DNA of 64,000 bases from NCBI RefSeq assembly GCF_009800965.1, contig NZ_WUAF01000006.1, positions 186,001 through 250,000 on the forward strand, given 5' to 3'. The position numbers were made by a program, and so were the translations under genes. The notes below the pieces were generated by a model. That model was not told the origin of the DNA and ran no database searches. It was given only the letters and a program-made list of their open reading frames with translations. This DNA comes from Cognatazoarcus halotolerans (GTDB lineage: Bacteria > Pseudomonadota > Gammaproteobacteria > Burkholderiales > Rhodocyclaceae). Shown here one piece after another: positions 55,114-63,583 of the stretch. The first letter of the stretch is position 1. Every line of letters starts with the position of its first letter.

Positions 55114-56064
55114 CTACATCTCCTTGCGCGCGGAGGCGGGCCGCATGTCGCGCGGCTTCAAGGGCGACAGGCTGGTATCGAGAATGAGGGCCGGTAGCCG
55201 TTCGGTGGCCTTCGCGCGGGGCGCCGCCTTGGCGGGTTCCGCGGTCGCCTGGCCAGGCTGCTCGAACTGCGCCTTGCAGCGCAGGCCGGCGGGAATGGCA
55301 TAGTCGGGGTTCGGCAGTTCGAGACGCGCGCGGAAGGTATTGCTCGCCGCATCGAGGACCCGGTCGACGCGGGTGACCCGCGCGTCGAGGCGCGAGAGGC
55401 CGGGCAGATCCGGAACAATCTCGGCGTTCATGCCGCTGGTGACGCTGCCGTACAGGGTGTTCGGCAGCACGACCTCGACGCGCAGCGGGTTCAGCTTGGC
55501 GATGCGCAGCAGCGGTCGTTCCTCGATGCGTTCGCCGACCGACAGGTAGCGGTCGGTCACCACACCGTCGAAGGGGCTGCGCAGCACGCGATCACCCAGG
55601 CGGGCCTCGGCAAGTTCCAGCTCGCGTTGCGAGACCTTCTGCAGATCGCGCGCCTGCTGCAGCTTCTGTCTGGCGATGCGAAGTTCCGCACTGGCCTGCT
55701 CGACCGCCTGGACCGACACGAAGTTGCGTGCGTGGAGGTCGCTGGCGCGACGGTAGCGATCCTGGGCGAGATCGAGACTGGCGACGGCGCTCTGGATCTC
55801 GGCCTCGATTTCCATGCGGCTGCGCGCCACGCCGATCTGCGCGCGCTCTACCAGGTCGCGCAGCGTCGCGACTACCTGGCCGCGGCGCACCGTATCGCCG
55901 CGCTCGACGTTGATCGAGGCAATGATGCCGGTCACCGGGCTGCCGACGTCGGCGACCTGGTCGGCTTCGATCAGGCAGCCCAGGGGCTCGCCAGGAGGGG
56001 CGGCACCCAGTGCGAGGCTGCAACCGGCAAGAAGGGCGAAGGTGACGATGTCGATGGTTTTCAT
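55114..56064 (-). CDS. Periplasmic adaptor (RND/HlyD-type membrane fusion protein) of the adhesin operon
   Basis: 316 residues. The N-terminal signal (MKTIDIVTFALLAGCSLALG) is a signal peptide; the Cys in LLAGCS fits a lipobox, so it may be a lipoprotein. A half-lipoyl motif (ADVGSPVTGIIASINVERGD then VRRGQVVATL) leads to a helical hairpin (about 75-155) and the second lipoyl half (RVLRSPFDGVVTDRYLSVGE). Beta-barrel strands follow (LRVEVVLPNTLYGSVTSGM). The C-terminus is a short basic tail. It starts 3 bases after the SecA-like gene and ends 12 bases before the adhesin. No RND pump or TolC gene is nearby, so it probably serves the adhesin exporter. Confidence 0.88.
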   Translation of the reverse strand: MKTIDIVTFALLAGCSLALGAAPPGEPLGCLIEADQVADVGSPVTGIIASINVERGDTVRRGQVVATLRDLVERAQIGVARSRMEIEAEIQSAVASLDLAQDRYRRASDLHARNFVSVQAVEQASAELRIARQKLQQARDLQKVSQRELELAEARLGDRVLRSPFDGVVTDRYLSVGERIEERPLLRIAKLNPLRVEVVLPNTLYGSVTSGMNAEIVPDLPGLSRLDARVTRVDRVLDAASNTFRARLELPNPDYAIPAGLRCKAQFEQPGQATAEPAKAAPRAKATERLPALILDTSLSPLKPRDMRPASARKEM

Positions 56065-56067
56065 GGT

Positions 56068-58029
56068 CTAGAGTCCGGGGCCCCGGAAGGCACTGCGACG
56101 GTGCTGGTCCTGTTCGGTACGCAGCATCGTGGCGCGGAGCCGGCGGTCGTGGATCGAGTGTCGGGTTTGGGCGAGCCGCAACAGGGCGGCTGGCAGCCAG
56201 TCCGGAAGGCGTCTGAGCGCGACGCGGAGCAGGCGAATCAGCTTCGGCGGCAGCCAGGCATCGATTCCGTCCGCGTCGAGCGCGCGGAAATCTTCAGCGC
56301 TGCCGGGATCACCCTGGCGGGCGCAGCGGCCAAGGAGTTGCCGGTCGGTGCGGGCGGTGCTGTTGTGCTGGCAGTTGATGACGTGCAGGCCACCCGCTTC
56401 GCGCACCGCTCCGCCGAGCCGGATGTCGGTGCCGCGTCCGGCCATGCGGGTGGAGATCGTGATGCGGGCGGATTGCCCCGCGGCGGCGACGACCGCGGCT
56501 TCGTCGGCGTCCTGCAGCGCGTCGAGGACCTGATGTGCGGCCCCCTGCGCAGCGAAGTGCGCCGACAGCGCCCGCGAATCCCGGATCGAGTCGGTACCGA
56601 TCAGCACCGCGCGGCCGGTGTCGGCGAGCGTCGTCGCGCGCGCGACGCAGGCGTCCCACATTTCGTCGCGGCTGACGAACACGCGCGCGCCTGAATGAAT
56701 GCGGCACAGTGGCTGGTGGGTCGGCAGCGTGACCGTGCTGCGGCCATACACCGCGGCGAGTTCGGCGGCACATTCGCGCAGAGTGCCGCTCACGCCGCAC
56801 AGATGCAGATAGCGCGGGAAGAAACGCTGGTAGGTGATCTGTGCCGCGGTACGGTTCTCGGTGCCGAGCGGACAGCCTTCCTTGAGTTCGATGAAGCGGT
56901 GCAGTTCGCGCGACCATGCGCGCTTGTCGGCAATGCGTCCGCTGTGGATATCGACTATCCGGACCTGCTTGTCCTTGACCACGTAGTCACGGTCGCGCCG
57001 GTAAAGGTGCAGCGCGGTCAGTGCCTGGCGCAGGCGCGCCGCGGCCAGGCGGGGGTCGCCGTCGAGCGCTGCCGCAGCCGCTTGTCCGGCTTCGGTGAGG
57101 TCGATTCGCTCATCGCCGTCCTGCCGCCTGAAATGCAGCCCGTGCTGCAGCCGGCGGGCGCAGGCGAGGGCTGCCGTCAGTGCGCGCGTGTCGACGCTTG
57201 CGGTATCCGGACGGGCAAGGATCAGGGGCAGGCGTGCCTCGTCGATGAGCACGCTGTCAGCCTCGTCGACGATCGCCATGCACAGGCCTTGCAGCGCCCG
57301 CCGAGCGGCGCGCGAGGGGTCGGTGAATCCACGCACCGCATCGGTCAGCGGGTCCGGCTCGAAGGGCATCAACACGCTGTCGCGCAGGTAATCGAATGTC
57401 AGCTCGCGGGATGTGACGTAGGTGATGTCGGCCCGGTACGCATCGTGCCGCCGGCCCAGGCCATCGGCCTCGCACACGCTGTCGGTGCGAAGGCCGAGAG
57501 CCTTGTATAGCGGCGACATGTCGGCCGCGTCGCGCCGTACAAGGTAGTCGTTTGCGGTCACCACGTGAACCGGTGTGCCGGCGAGCGCTGCGCTGCCGGC
57601 GGCGAGGGCGATCGCCAGCGTCTTGCCTTCGCCGGTCGCCAGCTCGACAAACGCGCCGCAGAGCAAGGCATGGGCGGCAGCGAGTTGCACCGGGTGGGCG
57701 GTCAGGCCGAGGGTGTGGCTGGCTGCACGGGCTGCCAGCGCCAGCGCCTGCTCGCGTCGGTCGGCATCGAGTCCGTGGCGCCGCAGTGCCCGGCCCATGG
57801 CCGCGGGCTCAGCGTCCTGGCCGATGTCGCGTATGCGCGCCCGTATCCGTTCGGCCGCCGCGAGGTGAGCGGATGCGCCCGGGGCGAGCAGCCGCTGAAG
57901 CTGGCGGCGGGAGGCTTCGATGAGATCGGGCAGGGCATCGTGGCCGCGCAACTGGGGATAGCGCCCGTAGCGGATGCCGGGCGCCAGTGCCCGGGTGCGA
58001 TTCGGCAGCGGCAGTTGCAGCAGCGTCAT
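56068..58029 (-). CDS. Short SecA-like ATPase of the adhesin operon
   Basis: 653 residues from the ATG at 58029 (MTLLQLPLPNRTRAL), which follows the M50 gene's stop by one base; an upstream in-frame start would lie inside that gene. The SecA DEAD-motor motifs are present: LATGEGKTLAIALAAG near 130-145, HVVTANDYLVRRDA, RELTFDYLRDSV, IVDEADSVLIDEAR near 250 and STRMAGRGTDIRLGG near 528, then QLLGRCARQGDPGS. Canonical SecA is about 900 residues; this one has lost most of the C-terminal part, including the zinc-binding tail. It probably powers export of a dedicated substrate, most likely the neighbouring adhesin. A housekeeping secA should exist elsewhere. Confidence 0.9.
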   Translation of the reverse strand: MTLLQLPLPNRTRALAPGIRYGRYPQLRGHDALPDLIEASRRQLQRLLAPGASAHLAAAERIRARIRDIGQDAEPAAMGRALRRHGLDADRREQALALAARAASHTLGLTAHPVQLAAAHALLCGAFVELATGEGKTLAIALAAGSAALAGTPVHVVTANDYLVRRDAADMSPLYKALGLRTDSVCEADGLGRRHDAYRADITYVTSRELTFDYLRDSVLMPFEPDPLTDAVRGFTDPSRAARRALQGLCMAIVDEADSVLIDEARLPLILARPDTASVDTRALTAALACARRLQHGLHFRRQDGDERIDLTEAGQAAAAALDGDPRLAAARLRQALTALHLYRRDRDYVVKDKQVRIVDIHSGRIADKRAWSRELHRFIELKEGCPLGTENRTAAQITYQRFFPRYLHLCGVSGTLRECAAELAAVYGRSTVTLPTHQPLCRIHSGARVFVSRDEMWDACVARATTLADTGRAVLIGTDSIRDSRALSAHFAAQGAAHQVLDALQDADEAAVVAAAGQSARITISTRMAGRGTDIRLGGAVREAGGLHVINCQHNSTARTDRQLLGRCARQGDPGSAEDFRALDADGIDAWLPPKLIRLLRVALRRLPDWLPAALLRLAQTRHSIHDRRLRATMLRTEQDQHRRSAFRGPGL

Positions 58030-58030
58030 C

Positions 58031-60184
58031 TCATGCGCTCCCGTCGAATCGCAGGAAGAGTTGCCGGAGTTCGCGCAGCCACTGCAACGCGAGCGGTTCG
58101 GCCGGATGGGCGAAGCGCACCTGTGCACGTTCGCCGATCCATGCCCGTACCGGGTCGTCGAGCCCTACCTCGACTTCGAAGAACGCCTTTTCGGTACGGA
58201 TTGCGTCCGGATCCCGGGGCAGGGTCTCGAGCGGGCCGCCGAAGCGTTCCGCCAGTGCGGGACTGGGCAGCACATGGCTGGCGCCCGCGGCGGCGCGCAG
58301 TACGTGCGCAGGCAGGCTCCGATCCGCCGCGCTGGAGAGACGCACGCTGACGCTGGTGCTGTCGAGGCGTACCCGGGCGGCGGCGTCGTGCGGGACAATC
58401 GCATGTACCGTCAGTGCATCGGTGCGCAGTACATGGCCGAGCGTCCCGCCGCGCGGCAGATAGCTGCCCGGCAGATCGTCCTGATGAGCGATGGCAAGTT
58501 CGCCGTCGGTTTGCGCCCGCAATTCGAGCGCGGCAACACGTTGTTCGAGTTCGGCGAGTTCCGAACCGGTACTGGCGATCTGCTGGGCGAGATCGCCCAG
58601 CGCGCGGGGGTCGTTCAGCAAGGCATCGAAACGCCGTGTTTCGAGTGCGGCGAGGCGGCTTCTGGTTTCCCGCACCTGGGTAATGAGCGCGGGATCGTCG
58701 AGTTCGGCGATGAGCTGCCCGCTGGTGACCCGGTCGCCGTCACGGGCCCTGAGTGTCCGTACGAAGCCGCCGTTCTGCGCCGTCAGTCGCGATTGCTCGG
58801 GCAGCGCCGTGACGGCCGGTACCGTTGTCGCCGACGGAACCGGTATCGCGACCAACGCGAGCGCCATGATTGCGATGCCGGTGAACAGCCTGCGCCTCGC
58901 GGGCGAACGGATGCGCCCCGCATCGGGCGCAAGCCATGCGTGGACCGCGTTCCTGAGTGGCAGGGCAATCACCGCGACGAGCATGAACAGGCCGGCGATC
59001 AGTCCGAGGATCGGGGAAAAGCCCGCGATCCAGCCGACCACCCGGTAGGCGACCAGGATCTGGAAAAGCCATGAGGCGGGCGCATAGAGCACCAGCCATT
59101 TCGTTTCCCCCGGCGAGGCCTCGAGCAGCGGCATCGACGTGCGCAGCAGATGGCGGCCGACGCGTGCATGCCACCAGCGCTGGCTGCGCGAGGCGAGGTT
59201 GGGCAGGTCGAGCAGATCGGCAAGCACGTAGTAGCCGTCGAAGCGCAGCAGCGGATTGCCGTTGAACAGCAGGGACGAAACCGCGCCGATGAAGAAGGTC
59301 GTCAGCGCGACGTCGCTCAGCATGCCGGGCGAGACGGCCAGCCAGATCCACAGCGCCGCCGCGGCGATCGCCAGCTCGGTCATCACGCCCGCGGCACTCA
59401 CCAGGGCACGGTGACGGCGATCGAAGGTGTTCGCCGCGCTTGCGTCGACGAAGGGTACGGGCATCAGCACCAGCAAGGTGAAACCTGCGCTGCCCACCGT
59501 GCCGCCCCATTTGCGGATGCAGAGTCCGTGTGCGAGTTCGTGAAGGCCCTTCATGACGGGATAGACCGCCCACGCGATGATGACGAAGCGGGGCGAGCCT
59601 GCCGCTGCGCCGATCGCATTGGCCAGCGCTTCCCACTCGCTAGCCGCGACGAGTGCGCTGGCGATGATCGCGCAAAGCCAGAGCACGAGCGCCGCGCGCG
59701 TGAACAGCGGGGCGGCCCATGGCATCACGCGGTTCAACAGTTGCTGGGGGTTGAAGAGCTTGATGCGCATCGCCAGCGGGCTGAGTGCGGCGATCTTGCG
59801 CCGGCGTTCGATCCTGCGGGTTTCCTCGATCCGCGTCGGCAGATCGGGAAGGACGTTGGCACGCAGGAATCCGGCCGCGCTGAGCCTGGCGAGCAACTCC
59901 AGTGTTTCCGGCTGGCTCGGCGTGGTGTTGCCGTGTCCCTCCAGCAGGCGGTGCCACAGCCGGTCGAGTTCCTGCGAGCCGTCGAGCATGCCGACCAGTC
60001 GCCATGCGCCATCGTTGAGACGCAGTTGCTGCCGTGACCCCGGACCCGAAAGGATGTGCCAGACCACACCGCGCGAACGTTGGCGGCGATGGACCACGCT
60101 GCCGAGAAGCGCCGGGCGAAGGTGCGCGAATTCATGCCAGCGGTCGCTGTACAGTTCGCCGTTCAAAATCCGGTCCTCGTCCAT
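58031..60184 (-). CDS. M50-type membrane metallopeptidase fused to an HlyD-like domain
   Basis: 717 residues from the ATG at 60184 (MDEDRILNGELYSDRW). The N-terminal ~90 residues look like a PqqD/winged-helix recognition domain (LRLNDGAWRLVGMLDGSQE). The middle is a polytopic M50/site-2-protease core with H215-E-L-A-H219 in GLHELAHGLC and the second motif NGNPLLRFDGYYVL, giving a plausible zinc site. Several helices follow. The C-terminal ~260 residues are an HlyD/lipoyl adaptor with LRARDGDRVTSGQLIAEL and a coiled-coil hairpin. Related proteins occur in bacteriocin and peptide-maturation systems. Here it may process the adhesin while linking it to export. It overlaps the preceding gene by 22 bases. 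Confidence 0.88.
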   Translation of the reverse strand: MDEDRILNGELYSDRWHEFAHLRPALLGSVVHRRQRSRGVVWHILSGPGSRQQLRLNDGAWRLVGMLDGSQELDRLWHRLLEGHGNTTPSQPETLELLARLSAAGFLRANVLPDLPTRIEETRRIERRRKIAALSPLAMRIKLFNPQQLLNRVMPWAAPLFTRAALVLWLCAIIASALVAASEWEALANAIGAAAGSPRFVIIAWAVYPVMKGLHELAHGLCIRKWGGTVGSAGFTLLVLMPVPFVDASAANTFDRRHRALVSAAGVMTELAIAAAALWIWLAVSPGMLSDVALTTFFIGAVSSLLFNGNPLLRFDGYYVLADLLDLPNLASRSQRWWHARVGRHLLRTSMPLLEASPGETKWLVLYAPASWLFQILVAYRVVGWIAGFSPILGLIAGLFMLVAVIALPLRNAVHAWLAPDAGRIRSPARRRLFTGIAIMALALVAIPVPSATTVPAVTALPEQSRLTAQNGGFVRTLRARDGDRVTSGQLIAELDDPALITQVRETRSRLAALETRRFDALLNDPRALGDLAQQIASTGSELAELEQRVAALELRAQTDGELAIAHQDDLPGSYLPRGGTLGHVLRTDALTVHAIVPHDAAARVRLDSTSVSVRLSSAADRSLPAHVLRAAAGASHVLPSPALAERFGGPLETLPRDPDAIRTEKAFFEVEVGLDDPVRAWIGERAQVRFAHPAEPLALQWLRELRQLFLRFDGSA

Positions 60185-61545
60185 AGCTCGAGGCCGATCC
60201 ACGCGCGCACGCGACGGGTGAGCTGACCGAGGAGCGAACCACTGCCGGCGTCCATGCGGGCGTAACCACGCATGCCGGGCTGCGCTGCCGCAGGGGCATC
60301 GTGCAGCTCGGCTTCCACCGCCACGAAATGCCGTCCGTCGCGCTCGGTGGTGACCGGCATGATTCGCCTCAGTTCGAAGTCGATGCGTTGTTCCGGCAGC
60401 GCGGCGAGCGCGAGCCTGCCATGAGCGCCGACGGCGAGGAGACCGACATCGCGTTCGTCGACTTCGATCATCAGTCTGTAGCGCGCCCGGGGGGCGACGA
60501 CCAGCAGGACCTCGCCGCGTTCGACCGGGTTGCCCTGTGCCTGGTCGAGGTCGCCGGTGAGCACGACGCTGTCCATCGGCGCGCGCAACAGGCTGCGTTC
60601 GAGTTGATGGTCGATCAGCGCGATGCGGGCACTTGCTTCGTCCGCGCGGGCGTCGGACACCACCATCTGGCTGCGGTCGGCCTGGCTCTGCGCGGCCGCG
60701 AATGCGTTGCGGTACTGGGCCAGCTCGCTTTCCAGGCGGCGACGTTCGAGCTTGAGATCGCGATCCGCCAGTTGGAGCAGGACCTCGCCCTCGCGTACCG
60801 TGTCGCCCGGTCGCACGAAGGCTTTCTCGATGTAGCCATCGGCCGGAGCGACCAGGGCGCGCTGCATTTCGCCCTCGATACGTGCCTCGGCGCTCACCGT
60901 GCGATCGACCGGAAGCAGCAGCCCGGCGAGGACCGCGCAGCTCGCGGCGATCGCAACTGCACGGCGGAAACCGCTGCCCTGTTCCGGCGCCGTGACGAAC
61001 CGGGCGTGAAGGCGCTTCAGCAAGGGCATCCCCGCCCGTTCATGCAGTGCGAGGGCCGGCCCAGCCAGCACGGCGACGTGTTCCAGCAGTTCGCGAGTGG
61101 GTGTCGGAAAACCCTGTTCGGCATCGGTTTCGAGCAGCAGCGCACCGACGATGCGTTCGTCGGCAGGCATGGGTACGGTGCACACCCGCGTACCGGTCGA
61201 GCGGGCCAGGGCGAGATGGGCATGGCTCACATGCAGCGTCTCTTCGGCTGCGGGTAGCGGGGCCACGATGGTCGTTGCCTGGTCGATCGCTTCGTCCATT
61301 GCGGCAGCGACGGCGGGGTCGTCGAGTTCGTCATGGCGGGTGCTGGCGCTGTGGGCCTGTGCGATCAGGCGCGCTGCGCCGTCGCGGACCACGCCGACAT
61401 AGGCGTTGTGCAGTCCGAGCGATGCGCACAGCTCGCTGGCCATCGCCGCCGCGGCCTCGTCAAGGCTCCTGGCCGAGAGAATCCTGGCCTGCACGCGAAG
61501 CGAGAGGGCGAGCGGGTCGGGAGGCGAGGCGTCGATTGCATTCAT
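60163..61545 (-). CDS. GAF-domain HlyD-family adaptor
   Basis: 460 residues from the ATG at 61545 (MNAIDASPPDPLALSLRV); a longer frame upstream is Arg/Pro/His-rich and unlikely. The N-terminal ~190 residues are a GAF-like domain (SLDEAAAAMASELCASLGLH, VCTVPMPADERIVGALLLET). A membrane helix (about 198-216) precedes a periplasmic HlyD part: APADGYIEKAFVRPGDTVREGEVLLQL, a coiled-coil hairpin and RSLLRAPMDSVVLTGDLDQ. This puts a cytosolic ligand-sensing domain on an adaptor, so export could respond to a small molecule. It is the first gene of the seven-gene operon. Confidence 0.87.
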   Translation of the reverse strand: MNAIDASPPDPLALSLRVQARILSARSLDEAAAAMASELCASLGLHNAYVGVVRDGAARLIAQAHSASTRHDELDDPAVAAAMDEAIDQATTIVAPLPAAEETLHVSHAHLALARSTGTRVCTVPMPADERIVGALLLETDAEQGFPTPTRELLEHVAVLAGPALALHERAGMPLLKRLHARFVTAPEQGSGFRRAVAIAASCAVLAGLLLPVDRTVSAEARIEGEMQRALVAPADGYIEKAFVRPGDTVREGEVLLQLADRDLKLERRRLESELAQYRNAFAAAQSQADRSQMVVSDARADEASARIALIDHQLERSLLRAPMDSVVLTGDLDQAQGNPVERGEVLLVVAPRARYRLMIEVDERDVGLLAVGAHGRLALAALPEQRIDFELRRIMPVTTERDGRHFVAVEAELHDAPAAAQPGMRGYARMDAGSGSLLGQLTRRVRAWIGLELWTRTGF

Positions 61546-61687
61546 CCGGGCTGGGCGATCGAAATGATGTCCGGGGGTCGATGTGTGTAACGGCACCGCG
61601 CCCCTCCGACTTGAGGCCGCGGGGGCGTGGTTTGTGACTTTGCGTGACGGCACCGAGGGCGACTCCCGTCGCCCACTTGCCGGCGTT

Positions 61688-61696
61688 TGCTAGAAT
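61688..61696 (+). promoter_or_regulatory. Candidate extended -10 promoter for the second tssA
   Basis: TGCTAGAAT combines the TGn extension with a -10 hexamer TAGAAT (one mismatch). It lies 30 bases before the ATG at 61727 and no good -35 is visible at the usual distance, as is common for extended -10 promoters. The 180-base space also holds the divergent start of the adhesin operon, for which I found no convincing -35/-10 pair. Confidence 0.45.
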
Positions 61697-61726
61697 TCGC
61701 ATTTGTCATTTTCTGGGGGTGGCGGA

Positions 61727-62776
61727 ATGCAACTGGCAAGCCTGCTGGCGCCCGTTCCTGGCGGAACCGGTTGCGGCGAAGATCTCAGCTTTTCGGACGA
61801 ATTTGACGAGATTGCCGAAGCGCGGCGTGAAGACGATCCTTCGTTGGCGCAGGGCGAGTGGATCAGCGTCCTGAAGGAAGCGGACTGGTCGCGGGTCGCA
61901 CGGATCTGCGAAACCCTGCTGGTCGAACGCAGCAAGGATCTGCGCATTGCCGGCTGGCTTGCCGAAGCATGGGCCCGTCAGCACGGTCTTGCCGGCGTGG
62001 CCGCCGGTTTCCGCTTGGTCGAAGGCCTTTGCGCCAGTTACTGGGATGCGCTTCATCCGCTACCAGAGGACGGCGATCAGGAACTGCGGGCCGGGGCGCT
62101 GGCCTGGTTTGCCGGCCACGCGACCGAGTGGCTTAGGCGCTCGCCGCTGACCGATTCGCCGCAGGGCCGCTATGGTCTTGCCGATCTCGAGGCGGCGCGC
62201 GCGCATGCCCGCAATCCCGAAACGACTCAAGGCGATGGCCATGCCGCGGCAAGCGACCGGGTGAGCATCGATCGGATCGAGGCGGCGCGCCGTACCACAC
62301 CCGTGGAGCGCTTGCGGGCCTTCGCAGCCGCCGCACATGACTGCGGGGCGGCGCTCGATGCGCTCGAGAGTTTGCTGGCGGGCTATCTCGGCGAGGAGGC
62401 GCCGGGATGGGCGCCCGCGCGCGAGGTGCTGGAAACCTTGCAGACTGCGCTCGGGGGTTTCCCCGGTGAGGCCTGCGCTGCGCTGCCAGCCGAGGAACAG
62501 GATGCCGCTGTCGCACAGGTGCCCGCCCTGCCACTTCGGCAGGAAGATCTGGGCGCGGGCATGACGCGGGAAAGGGCGATTCGCCAATTGCGAGAGGTGG
62601 CGGCGTTCTTCCGCGCCACCGAACCGCACAGTCCGGTGGCCTATCTGGCCGACAAGGCCGCGCGCTGGGGTGAAATGCCCCTGCACGACTGGTTGCGAAG
62701 CGTGGTGCGGGACGACGGGGAATTGGCGAGGATCGAGGAGCTGCTGGGACTTGAGGCGCGCGACGGCGGCGGCTGA
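61727..62776 (+). CDS. Second TssA-like (ImpA-domain) protein
   Basis: 349 residues from the ATG at 61727; an in-frame TTG lies 24 bases upstream. The N-terminal ImpA domain has LLAPVPGGTGCGEDLSFSDEF, ADWSRVARICETLLVERSKD, LRIAGWLAEAWARQHG and YWDALHPLPEDGD. The C-terminal domain has FFRATEPHSPVAYLADKAARWG and MPLHDWLRSVV, the pattern of short TssA proteins. It differs clearly from the TssA encoded at 19847-20902, so the locus carries two. It may serve a distinct step or belong to a second T6SS segment to the right. Confidence 0.92.
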   Translation: MQLASLLAPVPGGTGCGEDLSFSDEFDEIAEARREDDPSLAQGEWISVLKEADWSRVARICETLLVERSKDLRIAGWLAEAWARQHGLAGVAAGFRLVEGLCASYWDALHPLPEDGDQELRAGALAWFAGHATEWLRRSPLTDSPQGRYGLADLEAARAHARNPETTQGDGHAAASDRVSIDRIEAARRTTPVERLRAFAAAAHDCGAALDALESLLAGYLGEEAPGWAPAREVLETLQTALGGFPGEACAALPAEEQDAAVAQVPALPLRQEDLGAGMTRERAIRQLREVAAFFRATEPHSPVAYLADKAARWGEMPLHDWLRSVVRDDGELARIEELLGLEARDGGG

Positions 62777-62792
62777 CCGTCCCGGCTGTTCT

Positions 62793-63581
62793 CTAGCGCA
62801 CGATCCGGAACTCTATGCGGCGGTTCCGGGCGCGGCCATCTTCGCTGGCATTGTCCGCGATCGGGCGGTCGGGGCCGGCGCCCAGTGCGCTGAGCCGTTC
62901 GGCTGCGATGCCCTTGTTGACCAGATAATCCCTTACCGTACCGGCGCGGGCGAGGCTGAGGGCGACATTGGCGAGACGCTCGCCACTGCTGTCGGTATGG
63001 CCGATGATCTGGATCCGCTCGGATCCGAGGTCGCGGACGACCCGTGCCAGCTGGTCCACGAGCGCGATGCCCTGGGGTGTCAGCGTGGCGCTGCCGCTGC
63101 GGAATTCGATGATCCGGTTGGCGAGTGCATCGTCGAGGGTGGATTGGGCACTCTTGCCGATGCGCAGGCTGCTGTTGACCGTGTAGGCCGGACTGAGCGC
63201 CCTGGCGATTTCGCTTACCAGCCCCTGGCGCTGCACCTCGTTGGCAACCGTGCCGCTCAGGGCGACGCGGGTACCGTCGATCTCGAGGCGACCATCGCGA
63301 ATCTGTCTCAGATTGTCTCCCAGTGCGGCGGTGACCCGTCCGGTCCATCCTGGCGGCGGCAGGACGCCGCCCACCTCCAGCTGGTCCACGATCCGATCAT
63401 TTCCGTAGATGGCACGCAGTCTGCCGAGGATGGCGGCGCGTGCGGCCTCGTCGGGAACGGTACCGCTGGCGATGACCGGGCCCGGTGCAGGCGTCGCCGT
63501 TTCGGCCGCCGTAGTGGCGGGGGCGAGCGAGGTGAGAACGATGGCCGCGAGCGGCATGAGCAAGCGAAGGGCGAAATTCAT
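62793..63581 (-). CDS. OmpA-family protein with BON-like repeats
   Basis: 262 residues from the ATG at 63581, with GGGGGA six bases upstream; another ATG lies two codons earlier. A signal peptide (MNFALRLLMPLAAIVLTSLAPATTAAE) directs it to the periplasm. Two BON-like segments follow (about 45-130), the second with GTRVALSGTVANEVQRQGL. The C-terminal ~110 residues are an OmpA/peptidoglycan-binding domain: IEFRSGSATLTPQGIALVDQLA, IIGHTDSSGERLANVALSLARA and ASEDGRARNRRIEFRIV. Similar proteins in T6SS loci anchor the machine to the cell wall. It overlaps or touches the preceding partial gene. Confidence 0.87.
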   Translation of the reverse strand: MNFALRLLMPLAAIVLTSLAPATTAAETATPAPGPVIASGTVPDEAARAAILGRLRAIYGNDRIVDQLEVGGVLPPPGWTGRVTAALGDNLRQIRDGRLEIDGTRVALSGTVANEVQRQGLVSEIARALSPAYTVNSSLRIGKSAQSTLDDALANRIIEFRSGSATLTPQGIALVDQLARVVRDLGSERIQIIGHTDSSGERLANVALSLARAGTVRDYLVNKGIAAERLSALGAGPDRPIADNASEDGRARNRRIEFRIVR

Positions 63582-63583
63582 GT

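Noticed and set aside
55114-61545. Type I secretion or RND efflux operon
   Set aside because: Despite three HlyD-like proteins, there is no ABC ATPase/permease, RND pump or TolC gene in the window.
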